Source: Phytophthora hibernalis (Eukaryota > Oomycota > Peronosporomycetes > Peronosporales > Peronosporaceae). From it: 64,000 nucleotides of DNA. Positions 54,099 through 63,870 of the stretch are shown in pieces. Each line of letters opens with the position of its first letter. Position 1 is the stretch's first letter. The stretch lies in assembly GCA_012656075.1 (NCBI GenBank), contig JAAKBF010000354.1, forward strand, positions 186,001-250,000. The letters run 5' to 3'. A program made the translations under genes and the position numbers. The notes under the pieces were generated by a model. The model was not told the origin of the DNA and searched no databases. It saw only the letters and a list, made by a program, of their open reading frames with translations.

Positions 54099-55721
54099 TC
54101 ATCGAGAGAGCGCGTCCGCGAGGACATTCAGCTTACCCGGCTTATACTCCACGGTGAAGTTGTACTCGGCGAAGAACGAGAGCCACCTCGCCATGCGCTG
54201 GGAGAGGTGGGGCGACGACGTCGCAGTCCGCAAGGACGCATGATCTGTGTAGATCACGAAGGGTTTGCTGCCGAGCAGGTGCACCCGAAACTTCACAAGC
54301 GCGTACTTCATCGCGAGAAGCTCCTTGTCGTGGACAGGGTAGTTCTTTTCAGCCGCCTTAAGCTGGCGCGACTGGAAAGAGACCACCCGCTCTGCCATCG
54401 GCATCGACCTGCAACAGGGCACAGCCTGTGGCAAAGTCGGATGCGTCACACACCACGCTGAAGGGACGACAATCGTCTGGCAACGCCAAAATCGGAGCGC
54501 TCTGCAGACTACTTTTGATCGCTTCTAAAGCCTGCTGAGCCTCGTCGGTCCACGACTAGTCCGCCTCCTTCTTCAGAAGATTCGTCAGCGGGCGTGCCAT
54601 CTCCGCGTAGTTGGCGCTGTACTTGTGCAAGTAGTTGGCGAGGCCGAGCCACTTACGCAAATCCTTTTGGGACACCGGTACCGGCCACTGTGCGATCGCG
54701 CATACCTTCTCAGGGTCCGCGCGGACACCGTCCTTGCCAAGGAAACATCCCAAGAAGGGAATCTCTTCGGCGCCGATAATGCACTTGTTGATGTCGGCAT
54801 ACAAGCGATTCTCGCGCATGCACGTCAACACCTCGCGGAGGTGCTCGACGTGCACCTTGACAGCCGTCTTGCGTTCCGCAGCGCGGCTGTGCACGAAAAT
54901 GTCATCAAGTACGTCTGTACAAACTGCCGCATCGGCCGGAAGAGCTGGGTCACCAGCCTATTGAACGTGGCTGGTGCATTTGATAGCCCTTGGGGCATCA
55001 CCAGCCATGCCCATAGCATCCCGCTCGGGGTACTAACCGCTGTGAGCGGAATGTCCGACTCACGCATCAGCAGCTGATAGTAGCCATCGACCATGTCGAG
55101 CGCGCTGAAGATGGTGCATCCTGCCATGTTGTTCTGCAACACATCCTTTCGAGGGATCGGCGTGGACGCCGGGATGGTGGCCGAGTTCAGCTTGTTGAAC
55201 GCGTGCACCATGCGCCACTTCCCGTTGGGTTTGCGAACGCAAAACGTCGGCGACGAGTGCGGCGACTTCGACTCGCGCACCATGCCCGCGGCATACTTCG
55301 CTGTGAAGAAGGCGTCGATCACATCGACTTGCTCCTTCGGCAGTGGCCATTGGCGCGTAGTGCAGTACTTGGTGCCTGGCACCAAGTCGATTTCGTGTCG
55401 GACACCTCGATCCGGATGTAACACCGACGGTGGATTGTCGCTGACGACGTCCGAAAACTCCTTAAAGAGAGGGTAGTACGGGTCCGACGGATCCTTCAGG
55501 ATGGCCGCGCCATACCGCTTCTGCCTCGAAGAGGACCTCTCGTCTTCCAGCACATCAGGATCCATGACCGAAGAGGTGTTTAGCTCGACCGAGTCGTGTT
55601 CACGGTGGAAAAGGAACATCTCGTCAAGCCCGCCCGCCTTCAGCGAGTCGAGAAACTCGACATATGAGAGCTCCTCGAGCCCGAGTAGCTCTGTTACCGT
55701 AGGTAGCGGAGCCAGGTCCAC
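54099..55721 (-). pseudogene. Gypsy reverse transcriptase and RNase H
   Basis: RT fingers/palm: VRHEIDLVPGTKYCTTRQWP, SPHSSPTFCVRKPNGKWRMV, IFSALDMVDGYYQLLM, MPQGLSNAPATFNRL. The catalytic YLDD is interrupted by a missing base near 54903 and continues as DDIFVHSRAAERKT. Thumb: FLGCFLGKDGVRADPEKV. An in-frame TAG near 54555 (former DWSWTDEAQ) and a frameshift near 54410 precede RNase H (KNYPVHDKELLAMKYALV, IYTDHASLRT, KPGKLNVLADALSR). At least three lesions lie in this part. Confidence 0.88.
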
Positions 55722-55819
55722 GAACGTCTAGCACCCTGGGTGCAACCGCCTTGTCCAAGTGGCCCGCATCGCGACGATCGCTGCCTTGACATAGTCTTGC
55801 CGTGGCTGACCCAGCCTTA

Positions 55820-56160
55820 GCATCGTTCGTGGGAGCCTCCGCTCGACCATCTTCCTGTGCGCGAGACCCAGTCCAGCGTCTTTCCTGCGTGAGCTGCCTC
55901 AGCTCGTACGCGTTGCGTAGTGGGAGCCCTTACTCGACCACCTTCTTGTGCGCGAGACCCAGCTCCAGCGGTTTTCTGCGTGGTCTGCCTCAGCTCCAGT
56001 GCCTTGCGTAGTGGGAACCCCTACTCGACCACACATGTCTGCGCGAGCACCGACTCTAGCGACTTGTCCTGCGTGGGCTGCCTCAGCTCCAACGCTTTGC
56101 GTAGTGGGAGACCCTGATCGACCACTCTTGGTTGCGCGAGCCTTAGCTCCGGCGCCTTGG
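55820..56160. repeat. About 92-bp tandem repeat in the protease-RT linker
   Basis: GCGTAGTGGGA recurs at 55915, 56006 and 56099 with similar flanks. On the minus strand each unit encodes a variant of PLRKALELRQPTQ. About 3.7 units, diverged. It marks the poorly conserved linker between protease and RT. Confidence 0.75.
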
Positions 56161-56347
56161 ACGTCATCTGCCCCGGGGCTAGAACGACGTTCTCGTTCTC
56201 GAGAGTACCATGAGTCTCATCATGAGCAACACACGGGACCCCTTCCATTCTCCCATATCCACCGAAGGCTCATGAGCTCTCGAAGAGGTAGGGCACGCGG
56301 TCGACAAAGCCGAATGCAGTTCAAGTACTTCCGAAGTACCTGCGAAG

Positions 56348-56980
56348 TCATGGCACACGATGCTCGTGCACAAACCCGTCTCGAGAAGAGGAGGGGACAT
56401 GACCCACCAGGGCTCTGTCCACGAGGGGCTTGTGACTAGCACCAATGATGCGACTTTTCCAATCTATCCACGGCTCATGCTTAGCAAGCCAGGGCATGCC
56501 GAGGATAAGATCGTACCGATCATCCATGTCCAGGACAATGAACGGTTCGACCGAGTTGAAGTCGTCAAACTTGGCGTTTAAAGATATAAGAAGCTTGCGT
56601 GTAGACACGATGGATCCAGTCGCCAGGCGAACAGATACACTTGTATCATGCTTAGAAGCTTCCAAAGCGCTAGCATATAATGCACTGTTCCTGGCCACAC
56701 TGGCTTTCGTCGCGAAATTGTAGGACGCACCCGAATCGATCAGGATGGTCAACGGTTCTTCATACCCTTTAACGCTGGCGGTGACGACCACGAGGTTAGA
56801 CCGCGCGGCGGCCACCGAAAGACACAACAGTGTCGTCCCTGGGACTTGCTCCTTCGGAGGTGGAGGTGGCGGAAGTCTCCCAGCAGGGCGTCCTGCGCCT
56901 ACTGGGAGTCGCCGTTTTCCGACCCCGTAGACTCGATCATGTTGAGGGACGGAGTGGCCTTGCCACGACCTGTCTTCCAC
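56348..56980 (-). CDS. Gypsy aspartic protease, pol-linked copy
   Basis: Same protein as in the repeat units (active-site LIDSGASYNFATKAS, flap region, second-half LILGMPWLAKHEPWIDW). Here it continues past SSSRDGF into the linker toward RT with a few extra residues and a stop (VHEHRVP), whereas the array copies run into LTR sequence. Confidence 0.8.
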   Translation of the reverse strand: MEDRSWQGHSVPQHDRVYGVGKRRLPVGAGRPAGRLPPPPPPKEQVPGTTLLCLSVAAARSNLVVVTASVKGYEEPLTILIDSGASYNFATKASVARNSALYASALEASKHDTSVSVRLATGSIVSTRKLLISLNAKFDDFNSVEPFIVLDMDDRYDLILGMPWLAKHEPWIDWKSRIIGASHKPLVDRALVGHVPSSSRDGFVHEHRVP

Positions 56981-57326
56981 GGGTTCGTCGGACAGTTCCG
57001 ACTGAAATGACCAGGTTGGTTACAACCAAAGCAGCGACCACTCGCACGTTGGGTCCGCTGGGGACGATCCGACTCGGCAGACGAGATCTCCATGGGAGTG
57101 GGACCTTCCGTAGCCTCGGCGCTCACGTGAGCAATCAGCGACGACTCGTACGTGTCGAAGCGTTCCACGCGCGCCTTTGCTGCTCCGCAGGTAGGTTGGG
57201 GAATCCAGCGAATGCTGCTTCGCCCAGGAGGCTGACCATCTTCTCAAGAGTTGCCCAGTGGGCGTCCGTGAGATGAGAAAAGTCCTGCCGGGACGGCAGC
57301 CTGCTCCCTGAGTCTTCCATACTCAA
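56899..57326 (-). pseudogene. Gypsy short Gag, pol-linked copy, one frameshift
   Basis: Identical to the array copies except for one missing C near 57174 (AEQQ-RARVERFD). Contains the zinc knuckle CFGCNQPGHFSRNC. Confidence 0.8.
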
Positions 57327-57385
57327 AGAGATCTTGATTGTAGAAAACCGCGCCGGTCGCGGGATTGACTACAAGTGCTACCAGG

Positions 57386-57789
57386 TGTGACGGGAGTCAC
57401 ACGCACCTTGCCTTAGAGGAAGCGTTAACGCGTAACCACAACAGACGCCTGGCGTCTCTGTTGTAAGCTGGCCTTCCAGTCGTTTCCTGGTACCGAGTAC
57501 CAAACGACTTGCGAACTTCCGGGTTAGAGTTAAACTGACTGTATTAATCTCACTTGTAAGGTTCTAACTACTGTTAACTATCTGCATACTAAACTTCTGT
57601 ACTCCAAATGGATGGCTCTCCATCAACCGTCTACCTTAAGTCCGATTCGTATCTAGTGTAAAATACACAATCGTACTTAGCCGGGAGCCGGGTGTCACAC
57701 ACCAACTTATGTGGGGCATGTACTCGTACTTAGGCGGGCTTGTGTGGACCATACGGAAGAACTTTGGGTCTCCCCTTTCATAAGTTCTT
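57386..57789 (-). repeat. Truncated LTR, array position 3
   Basis: 404 bp; lacks the outermost 41 bp of the full LTR and is joined there to protease coding sequence at CTTGCGCAAACC. Confidence 0.88.
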
Positions 57790-58402
57790 GCGCAAACCCG
57801 TCTCGAGAAGAGGAGGGGACATGACCCACCAGGGCTCTGTCCACGAGGGGCTTGTGACTAGCACCAATGATGCGACTTTTCCAATCTATCCACGGCTCAT
57901 GCTTAGCAAGCCAGGGCATGCCGAGGATAAGATCGTACCGATCATCCATGTCCAGGACAATGAACGGTTCGACCGAGTTGAAGTCGTCAAACTTGGCGTT
58001 TAAAGATATAAGAAGCTTGCGTGTAGACACGATGGATCCAGTCGCCAGGCGAACAGATACACTTGTATCATGCTTAGAAGCTTCCAAAGCGCTAGCATAT
58101 AATGCACTGTTCCTGGCCACACTGGCTTTCGTCGCGAAATTGTAGGACGCACCCGAATCGATCAGGATGGTCAACGGTTCTTCATACCCTTTAACGCTGG
58201 CGGTGACGACCACGAGGTTAGACCGCGCGGCGGCCACCGAAAGACACAACAGTGTCGTCCCTGGGACTTGCTCCTTCGGAGGTGGAGGTGGCGGAAGTCT
58301 CCCAGCAGGGCGTCCTGCGCCTACTGGGAGTCGCCGTTTTCCGACCCCGTAGACTCGATCATGTTGAGGGACGGAGTGGCCTTGCCACGACCTGTCTTCC
58401 AC
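57707..58402 (-). CDS. Gypsy protease, array unit 3
   Basis: Identical in sequence to the copy at 60553-61248, with the same LTR-derived tail. Confidence 0.8.
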   Translation of the reverse strand: MEDRSWQGHSVPQHDRVYGVGKRRLPVGAGRPAGRLPPPPPPKEQVPGTTLLCLSVAAARSNLVVVTASVKGYEEPLTILIDSGASYNFATKASVARNSALYASALEASKHDTSVSVRLATGSIVSTRKLLISLNAKFDDFNSVEPFIVLDMDDRYDLILGMPWLAKHEPWIDWKSRIIGASHKPLVDRALVGHVPSSSRDGFAQELMKGETQSSSVWSTQARLSTSTCPT

Positions 58403-58749
58403 GGGTTCGTCGGACAGTTCCGACTGAAATGACCAGGTTGGTTACAACCAAAGCAGCGACCACTCGCACGTTGGGTCCGCTGGGGACGATCCGACTCGGC
58501 AGACGAGATCTCCATGGGAGTGGGACCTTCCGTAGCCTCGGCGCTCACGTGAGCAATCAGCGACGACTCGTACGTGTCGAAGCGTTCCACGCGCGCCCTT
58601 TGCTGCTCCGCAGGTAGGTTGGGGAATCCAGCGAATGCTGCTTCGCCCAGGAGGCTGACCATCTTCTCAAGAGTTGCCCAGTGGGCGTCCGTGAGATGAG
58701 AAAAGTCCTGCCGGGACGGCAGCCTGCTCCCTGAGTCTTCCATACTCAA
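58321..58749 (-). CDS. Gypsy Gag, array unit 3
   Basis: 142 residues, identical to the copy at 61167-61595. Confidence 0.8.
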   Translation of the reverse strand: MSMEDSGSRLPSRQDFSHLTDAHWATLEKMVSLLGEAAFAGFPNLPAEQQRARVERFDTYESSLIAHVSAEATEGPTPMEISSAESDRPQRTQRASGRCFGCNQPGHFSRNCPTNPWKTGRGKATPSLNMIESTGSENGDSQ

Positions 58750-58808
58750 AGAGATCTTGATTGTAGAAAACCGCGCCGGTCGCGGGATTGACTACAAGTG
58801 CTACCAGG

Positions 58809-59212
58809 TGTGACGGGAGTCACACGCACCTTGCCTTAGAGGAAGCGTTAACGCGTAACCACAACAGACGCCTGGCGTCTCTGTTGTAAGCTGGCCTTCC
58901 AGTCGTTTCCTGGTACCGAGTACCAAACGACTTGCGAACTTCCGGGTTAGAGTTAAACTGACTGTATTAATCTCACTTGTAAGGTTCTAACTACTGTTAA
59001 CTATCTGCATACTAAACTTCTGTACTCCAAATGGATGGCTCTCCATCAACCGTCTACCTTAAGTCCGATTCGTATCTAGTGTAAAATACACAATCGTACT
59101 TAGCCGGGAGCCGGGTGTCACACACCAACTTATGTGGGGCATGTACTCGTACTTAGGCGGGCTTGTGTGGACCATACGGAAGAACTTTGGGTCTCCCCTT
59201 TCATAAGTTCTT
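58809..59212 (-). repeat. Truncated LTR, array position 2
   Basis: Identical to the LTR piece at 57386-57789. Confidence 0.88.
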
Positions 59213-59825
59213 GCGCAAACCCGTCTCGAGAAGAGGAGGGGACATGACCCACCAGGGCTCTGTCCACGAGGGGCTTGTGACTAGCACCAATGATGCGACT
59301 TTTCCAATCTATCCACGGCTCATGCTTAGCAAGCCAGGGCATGCCGAGGATAAGATCGTACCGATCATCCATGTCCAGGACAATGAACGGTTCGACCGAG
59401 TTGAAGTCGTCAAACTTGGCGTTTAAAGATATAAGAAGCTTGCGTGTAGACACGATGGATCCAGTCGCCAGGCGAACAGATACACTTGTATCATGCTTAG
59501 AAGCTTCCAAAGCGCTAGCATATAATGCACTGTTCCTGGCCACACTGGCTTTCGTCGCGAAATTGTAGGACGCACCCGAATCGATCAGGATGGTCAACGG
59601 TTCTTCATACCCTTTAACGCTGGCGGTGACGACCACGAGGTTAGACCGCGCGGCGGCCACCGAAAGACACAACAGTGTCGTCCCTGGGACTTGCTCCTTC
59701 GGAGGTGGAGGTGGCGGAAGTCTCCCAGCAGGGCGTCCTGCGCCTACTGGGAGTCGCCGTTTTCCGACCCCGTAGACTCGATCATGTTGAGGGACGGAGT
59801 GGCCTTGCCACGACCTGTCTTCCAC
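59130..59825 (-). CDS. Gypsy protease, array unit 2
   Basis: Identical to the copy at 60553-61248. Confidence 0.8.
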   Translation of the reverse strand: MEDRSWQGHSVPQHDRVYGVGKRRLPVGAGRPAGRLPPPPPPKEQVPGTTLLCLSVAAARSNLVVVTASVKGYEEPLTILIDSGASYNFATKASVARNSALYASALEASKHDTSVSVRLATGSIVSTRKLLISLNAKFDDFNSVEPFIVLDMDDRYDLILGMPWLAKHEPWIDWKSRIIGASHKPLVDRALVGHVPSSSRDGFAQELMKGETQSSSVWSTQARLSTSTCPT

Positions 59826-60172
59826 GGGTTCGTCGGACAGTTCCGACTGAAATGACCAGGTTGGTTACAACCAAAGCAGCGACCACTCGCACGTTGGGTC
59901 CGCTGGGGACGATCCGACTCGGCAGACGAGATCTCCATGGGAGTGGGACCTTCCGTAGCCTCGGCGCTCACGTGAGCAATCAGCGACGACTCGTACGTGT
60001 CGAAGCGTTCCACGCGCGCCCTTTGCTGCTCCGCAGGTAGGTTGGGGAATCCAGCGAATGCTGCTTCGCCCAGGAGGCTGACCATCTTCTCAAGAGTTGC
60101 CCAGTGGGCGTCCGTGAGATGAGAAAAGTCCTGCCGGGACGGCAGCCTGCTCCCTGAGTCTTCCATACTCAA
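59744..60172 (-). CDS. Gypsy Gag, array unit 2
   Basis: Identical to the copy at 61167-61595. Confidence 0.8.
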   Translation of the reverse strand: MSMEDSGSRLPSRQDFSHLTDAHWATLEKMVSLLGEAAFAGFPNLPAEQQRARVERFDTYESSLIAHVSAEATEGPTPMEISSAESDRPQRTQRASGRCFGCNQPGHFSRNCPTNPWKTGRGKATPSLNMIESTGSENGDSQ

Positions 60173-60231
60173 AGAGATCTTGATTGTAGAAAACCGCGCC
60201 GGTCGCGGGATTGACTACAAGTGCTACCAGG

Positions 60232-60635
60232 TGTGACGGGAGTCACACGCACCTTGCCTTAGAGGAAGCGTTAACGCGTAACCACAACAGACGCCTGGCG
60301 TCTCTGTTGTAAGCTGGCCTTCCAGTCGTTTCCTGGTACCGAGTACCAAACGACTTGCGAACTTCCGGGTTAGAGTTAAACTGACTGTATTAATCTCACT
60401 TGTAAGGTTCTAACTACTGTTAACTATCTGCATACTAAACTTCTGTACTCCAAATGGATGGCTCTCCATCAACCGTCTACCTTAAGTCCGATTCGTATCT
60501 AGTGTAAAATACACAATCGTACTTAGCCGGGAGCCGGGTGTCACACACCAACTTATGTGGGGCATGTACTCGTACTTAGGCGGGCTTGTGTGGACCATAC
60601 GGAAGAACTTTGGGTCTCCCCTTTCATAAGTTCTT
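60232..60635 (-). repeat. Truncated LTR, array position 1
   Basis: Identical to the LTR piece at 57386-57789. Confidence 0.88.
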
Positions 60636-61248
60636 GCGCAAACCCGTCTCGAGAAGAGGAGGGGACATGACCCACCAGGGCTCTGTCCACGAGGGGCTTG
60701 TGACTAGCACCAATGATGCGACTTTTCCAATCTATCCACGGCTCATGCTTAGCAAGCCAGGGCATGCCGAGGATAAGATCGTACCGATCATCCATGTCCA
60801 GGACAATGAACGGTTCGACCGAGTTGAAGTCGTCAAACTTGGCGTTTAAAGATATAAGAAGCTTGCGTGTAGACACGATGGATCCAGTCGCCAGGCGAAC
60901 AGATACACTTGTATCATGCTTAGAAGCTTCCAAAGCGCTAGCATATAATGCACTGTTCCTGGCCACACTGGCTTTCGTCGCGAAATTGTAGGACGCACCC
61001 GAATCGATCAGGATGGTCAACGGTTCTTCATACCCTTTAACGCTGGCGGTGACGACCACGAGGTTAGACCGCGCGGCGGCCACCGAAAGACACAACAGTG
61101 TCGTCCCTGGGACTTGCTCCTTCGGAGGTGGAGGTGGCGGAAGTCTCCCAGCAGGGCGTCCTGCGCCTACTGGGAGTCGCCGTTTTCCGACCCCGTAGAC
61201 TCGATCATGTTGAGGGACGGAGTGGCCTTGCCACGACCTGTCTTCCAC
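60553..61248 (-). CDS. Gypsy aspartic protease with LTR-encoded tail, array unit 1
   Basis: 231-residue frame. A proline-rich start (RPAGRLPPPPPPKEQVPG) leads to the retropepsin core ILIDSGASYNFATKASVARN and DRYDLILGMPWLAKHEPWID. After SSSRDGF it runs through the junction into LTR sequence read in sense, adding about 25 foreign residues (AQELMKGETQ...). It overlaps gag by 82 bp in the -1 frame, so in the intact element it would be made by -1 frameshifting. No canonical slippery heptamer was found by eye. Confidence 0.83.
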   Translation of the reverse strand: MEDRSWQGHSVPQHDRVYGVGKRRLPVGAGRPAGRLPPPPPPKEQVPGTTLLCLSVAAARSNLVVVTASVKGYEEPLTILIDSGASYNFATKASVARNSALYASALEASKHDTSVSVRLATGSIVSTRKLLISLNAKFDDFNSVEPFIVLDMDDRYDLILGMPWLAKHEPWIDWKSRIIGASHKPLVDRALVGHVPSSSRDGFAQELMKGETQSSSVWSTQARLSTSTCPT

Positions 61249-61595
61249 GGGTTCGTCGGACAGTTCCGACTGAAATGACCAGGTTGGTTACAACCAAAGC
61301 AGCGACCACTCGCACGTTGGGTCCGCTGGGGACGATCCGACTCGGCAGACGAGATCTCCATGGGAGTGGGACCTTCCGTAGCCTCGGCGCTCACGTGAGC
61401 AATCAGCGACGACTCGTACGTGTCGAAGCGTTCCACGCGCGCCCTTTGCTGCTCCGCAGGTAGGTTGGGGAATCCAGCGAATGCTGCTTCGCCCAGGAGG
61501 CTGACCATCTTCTCAAGAGTTGCCCAGTGGGCGTCCGTGAGATGAGAAAAGTCCTGCCGGGACGGCAGCCTGCTCCCTGAGTCTTCCATACTCAA
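61167..61595 (-). CDS. Gypsy short Gag with zinc knuckle, array unit 1
   Basis: 142 residues (MSMEDSGSRLPSRQDFSHLT), with a helical segment, DTYESSLIAHVSAEATEGPT and the CCHC knuckle CFGCNQPGHFSRNC that binds element RNA. A normal gypsy Gag is far longer and has a capsid domain before the knuckle. Here only the C-terminal capsid/nucleocapsid part is present, so the upstream gag was already deleted in the founder. The ATG lies 60 bp from the LTR. Confidence 0.83.
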   Translation of the reverse strand: MSMEDSGSRLPSRQDFSHLTDAHWATLEKMVSLLGEAAFAGFPNLPAEQQRARVERFDTYESSLIAHVSAEATEGPTPMEISSAESDRPQRTQRASGRCFGCNQPGHFSRNCPTNPWKTGRGKATPSLNMIESTGSENGDSQ

Positions 61596-61629
61596 AGAGA
61601 TCTTGATTGTAGAAAACCGCGCCGGTCGC

Positions 61630-61652
61630 GGGATTGACTACAAGTGCTACCA
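61630..61652 (-). other. Primer-binding-type site
   Basis: Two bases after the LTR end the minus strand reads TGGTAGCACTTGTAGTCAAT, starting with TGG as expected for a site that pairs with a tRNA 3' CCA end. The tRNA species is not identified. The same site follows each truncated LTR in the array. Confidence 0.65.
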
Positions 61653-61654
61653 GG

Positions 61655-62099
61655 TGTGACGGGAGTCACACGCACCTTTGCCTTAGAGGAAGCGTTAACG
61701 CGTAACCACAACAGACGCCTGGCGTCTCTGTTGTAAGCTGGCCTTCCAGTCGTTTCCTGGTACCGAGTACCAAACGACTTGCGAACTTCCGGGTTAGAGT
61801 TAAACTGACTGTATTAATCTCACTTGTAAGGTTCTAACTACTGTTAACTATCTGCATACTAAACTTCTGTACTCCAAATGGATGGCTCTCCATCAACCGT
61901 CTACCTTAAGTCCGATTCGTATCTAGTGTAAAATACACAATCGTACTTAGCCGGGAGCCGGGTGTCACACACCAACTTATGTGGGGCATGTACTCGTACT
62001 TAGGCGGGCTTGTGTGGACCACACGAAAGAACATTGGGTCTCCCCTTTCATAAGTTCTTTTGCACGGCAAACGGTGTCGGCCAGCGTGGCCCCGTTACA
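61655..62099 (-). repeat. 5' LTR of the gypsy element (full length)
   Basis: 445 bp, TGTAAC...GTCACA on the minus strand. It differs from the array LTRs by an extra T near 61677, a few substitutions near 62020-62033, and in having the outer 41 bp. Confidence 0.88.
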
Positions 62100-62172
62100 C
62101 AGAAGGTTAGACAACACGCATAGGTTTTCGGTGGATGTCCTCATTCGAGACCTTTTGAAGTATCCTACATAA
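62100..62172. other. Flank of the gypsy element
   Basis: Starts CAGAAGG, a candidate target duplication, but the truncated 3' LTR gives nothing to compare it with. Confidence 0.3.
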
Positions 62173-62406
62173 TCTCTGCCCTGGAATCTGATAAGAGAGT
62201 TCAAAACTCGCGGTGAAGATGGTGGCCCCGACATAGATCAATTCTTGTTGGGGAAGGTGATCTCGTGGGGAAACCGGCGGTGTCTTCTTCTGGATGTCGA
62301 AGTTTTAGAATGGTGCGCAGTTAAGATGGAATGCCAAGAACTTGAAGAATGTCTAAATCGCGCGTATACGCACGGTGCAGACGTTGCAGGAACCGTGGCG
62401 TACTAA
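62173..62406 (+). pseudogene. Unassigned coding remnant
   Basis: 77 codons open after a stop and without an ATG start. The reading is protein-like (NLIREFKTRGEDGGPDIDQF, then LEWCAVKMECQELEECLNRA). Could be an exon or a truncated transposon gene; family unknown. Its end runs into a hairpin. Confidence 0.35.
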
Positions 62407-62442
62407 TCTGATCGTCGATGACGACCAGATTAGTACGCCACG
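62394..62442. repeat. 49-bp hairpin
   Basis: CGTGGCGTACTAATCTGATC... and its complement (one mismatch), 23-bp arms, 3-base loop GAT. Confidence 0.88.
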
Positions 62443-63780
62443 ACGACTCGTCATTTTGCGGCTAACATAGGTTGAAGATGGTCGAATCTCGCTCCGTAGC
62501 ATTTTTTGCATTTTCATTAAGGCTAGTTGTAGTTGGGTTCGCAACTCAATACATGTACATATTTCTACTGCTTCTCATTTTTTTAAACGCCACCTGCTGC
62601 CAATTTGTTTTTTGATTGTGGCTATGCTTTTCTCGATTTGATTTACTTGAAGCGTCTCCGTGGTGCAGTTTACTTGCAGCGACGCCCTTATTACTTGAGA
62701 TTAAGTTCGTTCGACTGCATAAGTGGTGCACTGGACTCTTTCAAACGATGCACGGAGATGCACGGCCTCCCAGGAGCAAGCACTATTGGTACAGCTCATG
62801 GATTGATTCTCGTACAAAGGCAAGTGAGAGATGAGAGAATTGAAAGCGGGAGAAGGCATCAAATCACCCATCGAGTGCGGCCTTTGAAGCTCCTTCAATT
62901 GGTTATGTAAGGGTACATCAGGATAGAAGTGCTAACGCTCTTTTTCGACTACTAATTTGAAAAGCTCTACTAACGGCTTCGCTTGACATCGTTATCATTA
63001 TCATTAGTAGTAGTAGTGCGATTAGCACTACTAACACTACAAATGGGCTCACTACTACCGAACCGTGATTGAGCGACATCATAACAAAGGCAAAGAGAGA
63101 AGACGAGGTTAGCAGGCGACAGTGCAATACAATACATAAGCTGCTATTATAGTAGATAGAGGCGGCAGTATTAACAGCGCAGCATACACCGCTTGCAATC
63201 TGACAGCGAGCCTGAGTTCGCTTCCCTTTGGCTTTCTTGGAGGTTGCTACTGCGACCGGTGCATATCGTCAAGCCATCATTTCCCTCAAATCTCGCTTCA
63301 AACTGCCATCTCCGTTGTTTGGGCCTCTGGTCTGCGGGTACTTGGTAAAATAGCATTTCAAGCGCCTTCCCTTGGTAAAATAGCTCTTTCATCTTTCAAG
63401 CGACTTCACTGCCTACATGTACCGGGTATACCTCTTAAATATCTCGGTCGCCAGAGCATATTGTCTACAGTAGATTTTGTCGCCTACCTTCAGTCGCTAG
63501 GTGTCGTTGTACCTGTACGCCTCAACGATTAACGTATGGATACATACAAACGTTATCTGAACTACGTCGTACTTCCTCCGGGCGTGAATGATTGCATGTA
63601 ATGGCTTTCCTAGAGGCTTCAGCAGCATGTCTTGCCTCCCATCTAGTCGGCGGCAGTGGGGGCGTTGGCGCTAATGCGGTACATAAAAGGGTCGGTCAGA
63701 CATTGTAGTTCTTTAAAAACTTTTGGCCAAAACTTTATCTTTTCAAATATTTTTTGGCGCTCACAGAAAGCTACTCCACG
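62443..63780. other. Low-information, partly repetitive region
   Basis: No gene recognised. Includes a short run of TTATCATTAGTAGTAGTAG (about 62993) and fragments such as ATTAGCACTACTAACACTAC that resemble the sequence next to MITE 1 (44255-44280), so this may be a decayed relative of that repeat family. Minus-strand frame 63171-63392 has no known match. Confidence 0.3.
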
Positions 63781-63793
63781 ATGGAATCACCAT

Positions 63794-63852
63794 TCAGCGC
63801 CTGCCCAACAAAGAAACAGAAAAAATAAATAAATCAGCGCCTGCCCAACAAA
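63794..63852. repeat. Short direct repeat
   Basis: TCAGCGCCTGCCCAACAAA occurs at 63794 and again at 63834, 40 bp apart. It could be a duplicated insertion site or a small tandem. Confidence 0.7.
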
Positions 63853-63870
63853 ATAACTAAGTTGGGCTAT

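Larger units (their letters stand above)
57367..61635 (-). repeat. Tandem array of 1,423-bp LTR-gag-protease units
   Basis: Equivalent points (for example the LTR/protease junction at 57779, 59202 and 60625, or the LTR end at 57386, 58809, 60232 and 61655) are spaced exactly 1,423 bp. Three units are read as near-identical by eye, including encoded proteins. The first and last copies differ only at the outer ends. Each unit has one truncated LTR, a gag and a protease and no pol. Confidence 0.93.
50423..62099 (-). mobile_element. Ty3/gypsy chromovirus with internal tandem amplification
   Basis: On the minus strand, from 62099 downward: 5' LTR, primer-binding-type sequence, gag, protease, three extra head-to-tail LTR-gag-protease units, then protease-linker-RT-RNase H-integrase-chromodomain, polypurine tract and a truncated 3' LTR. 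Pol has several stops and frameshifts, so this copy is defective. Domain order (integrase last, chromodomain at the end) is that of chromoviruses. LTR ends are TG...CA. Confidence 0.9.

Noticed and set aside
57360..61660. CRISPR-like array
   Set aside because: Units are 1.4 kb LTR-gag-protease copies in a eukaryotic genome, not short repeats with unique spacers.
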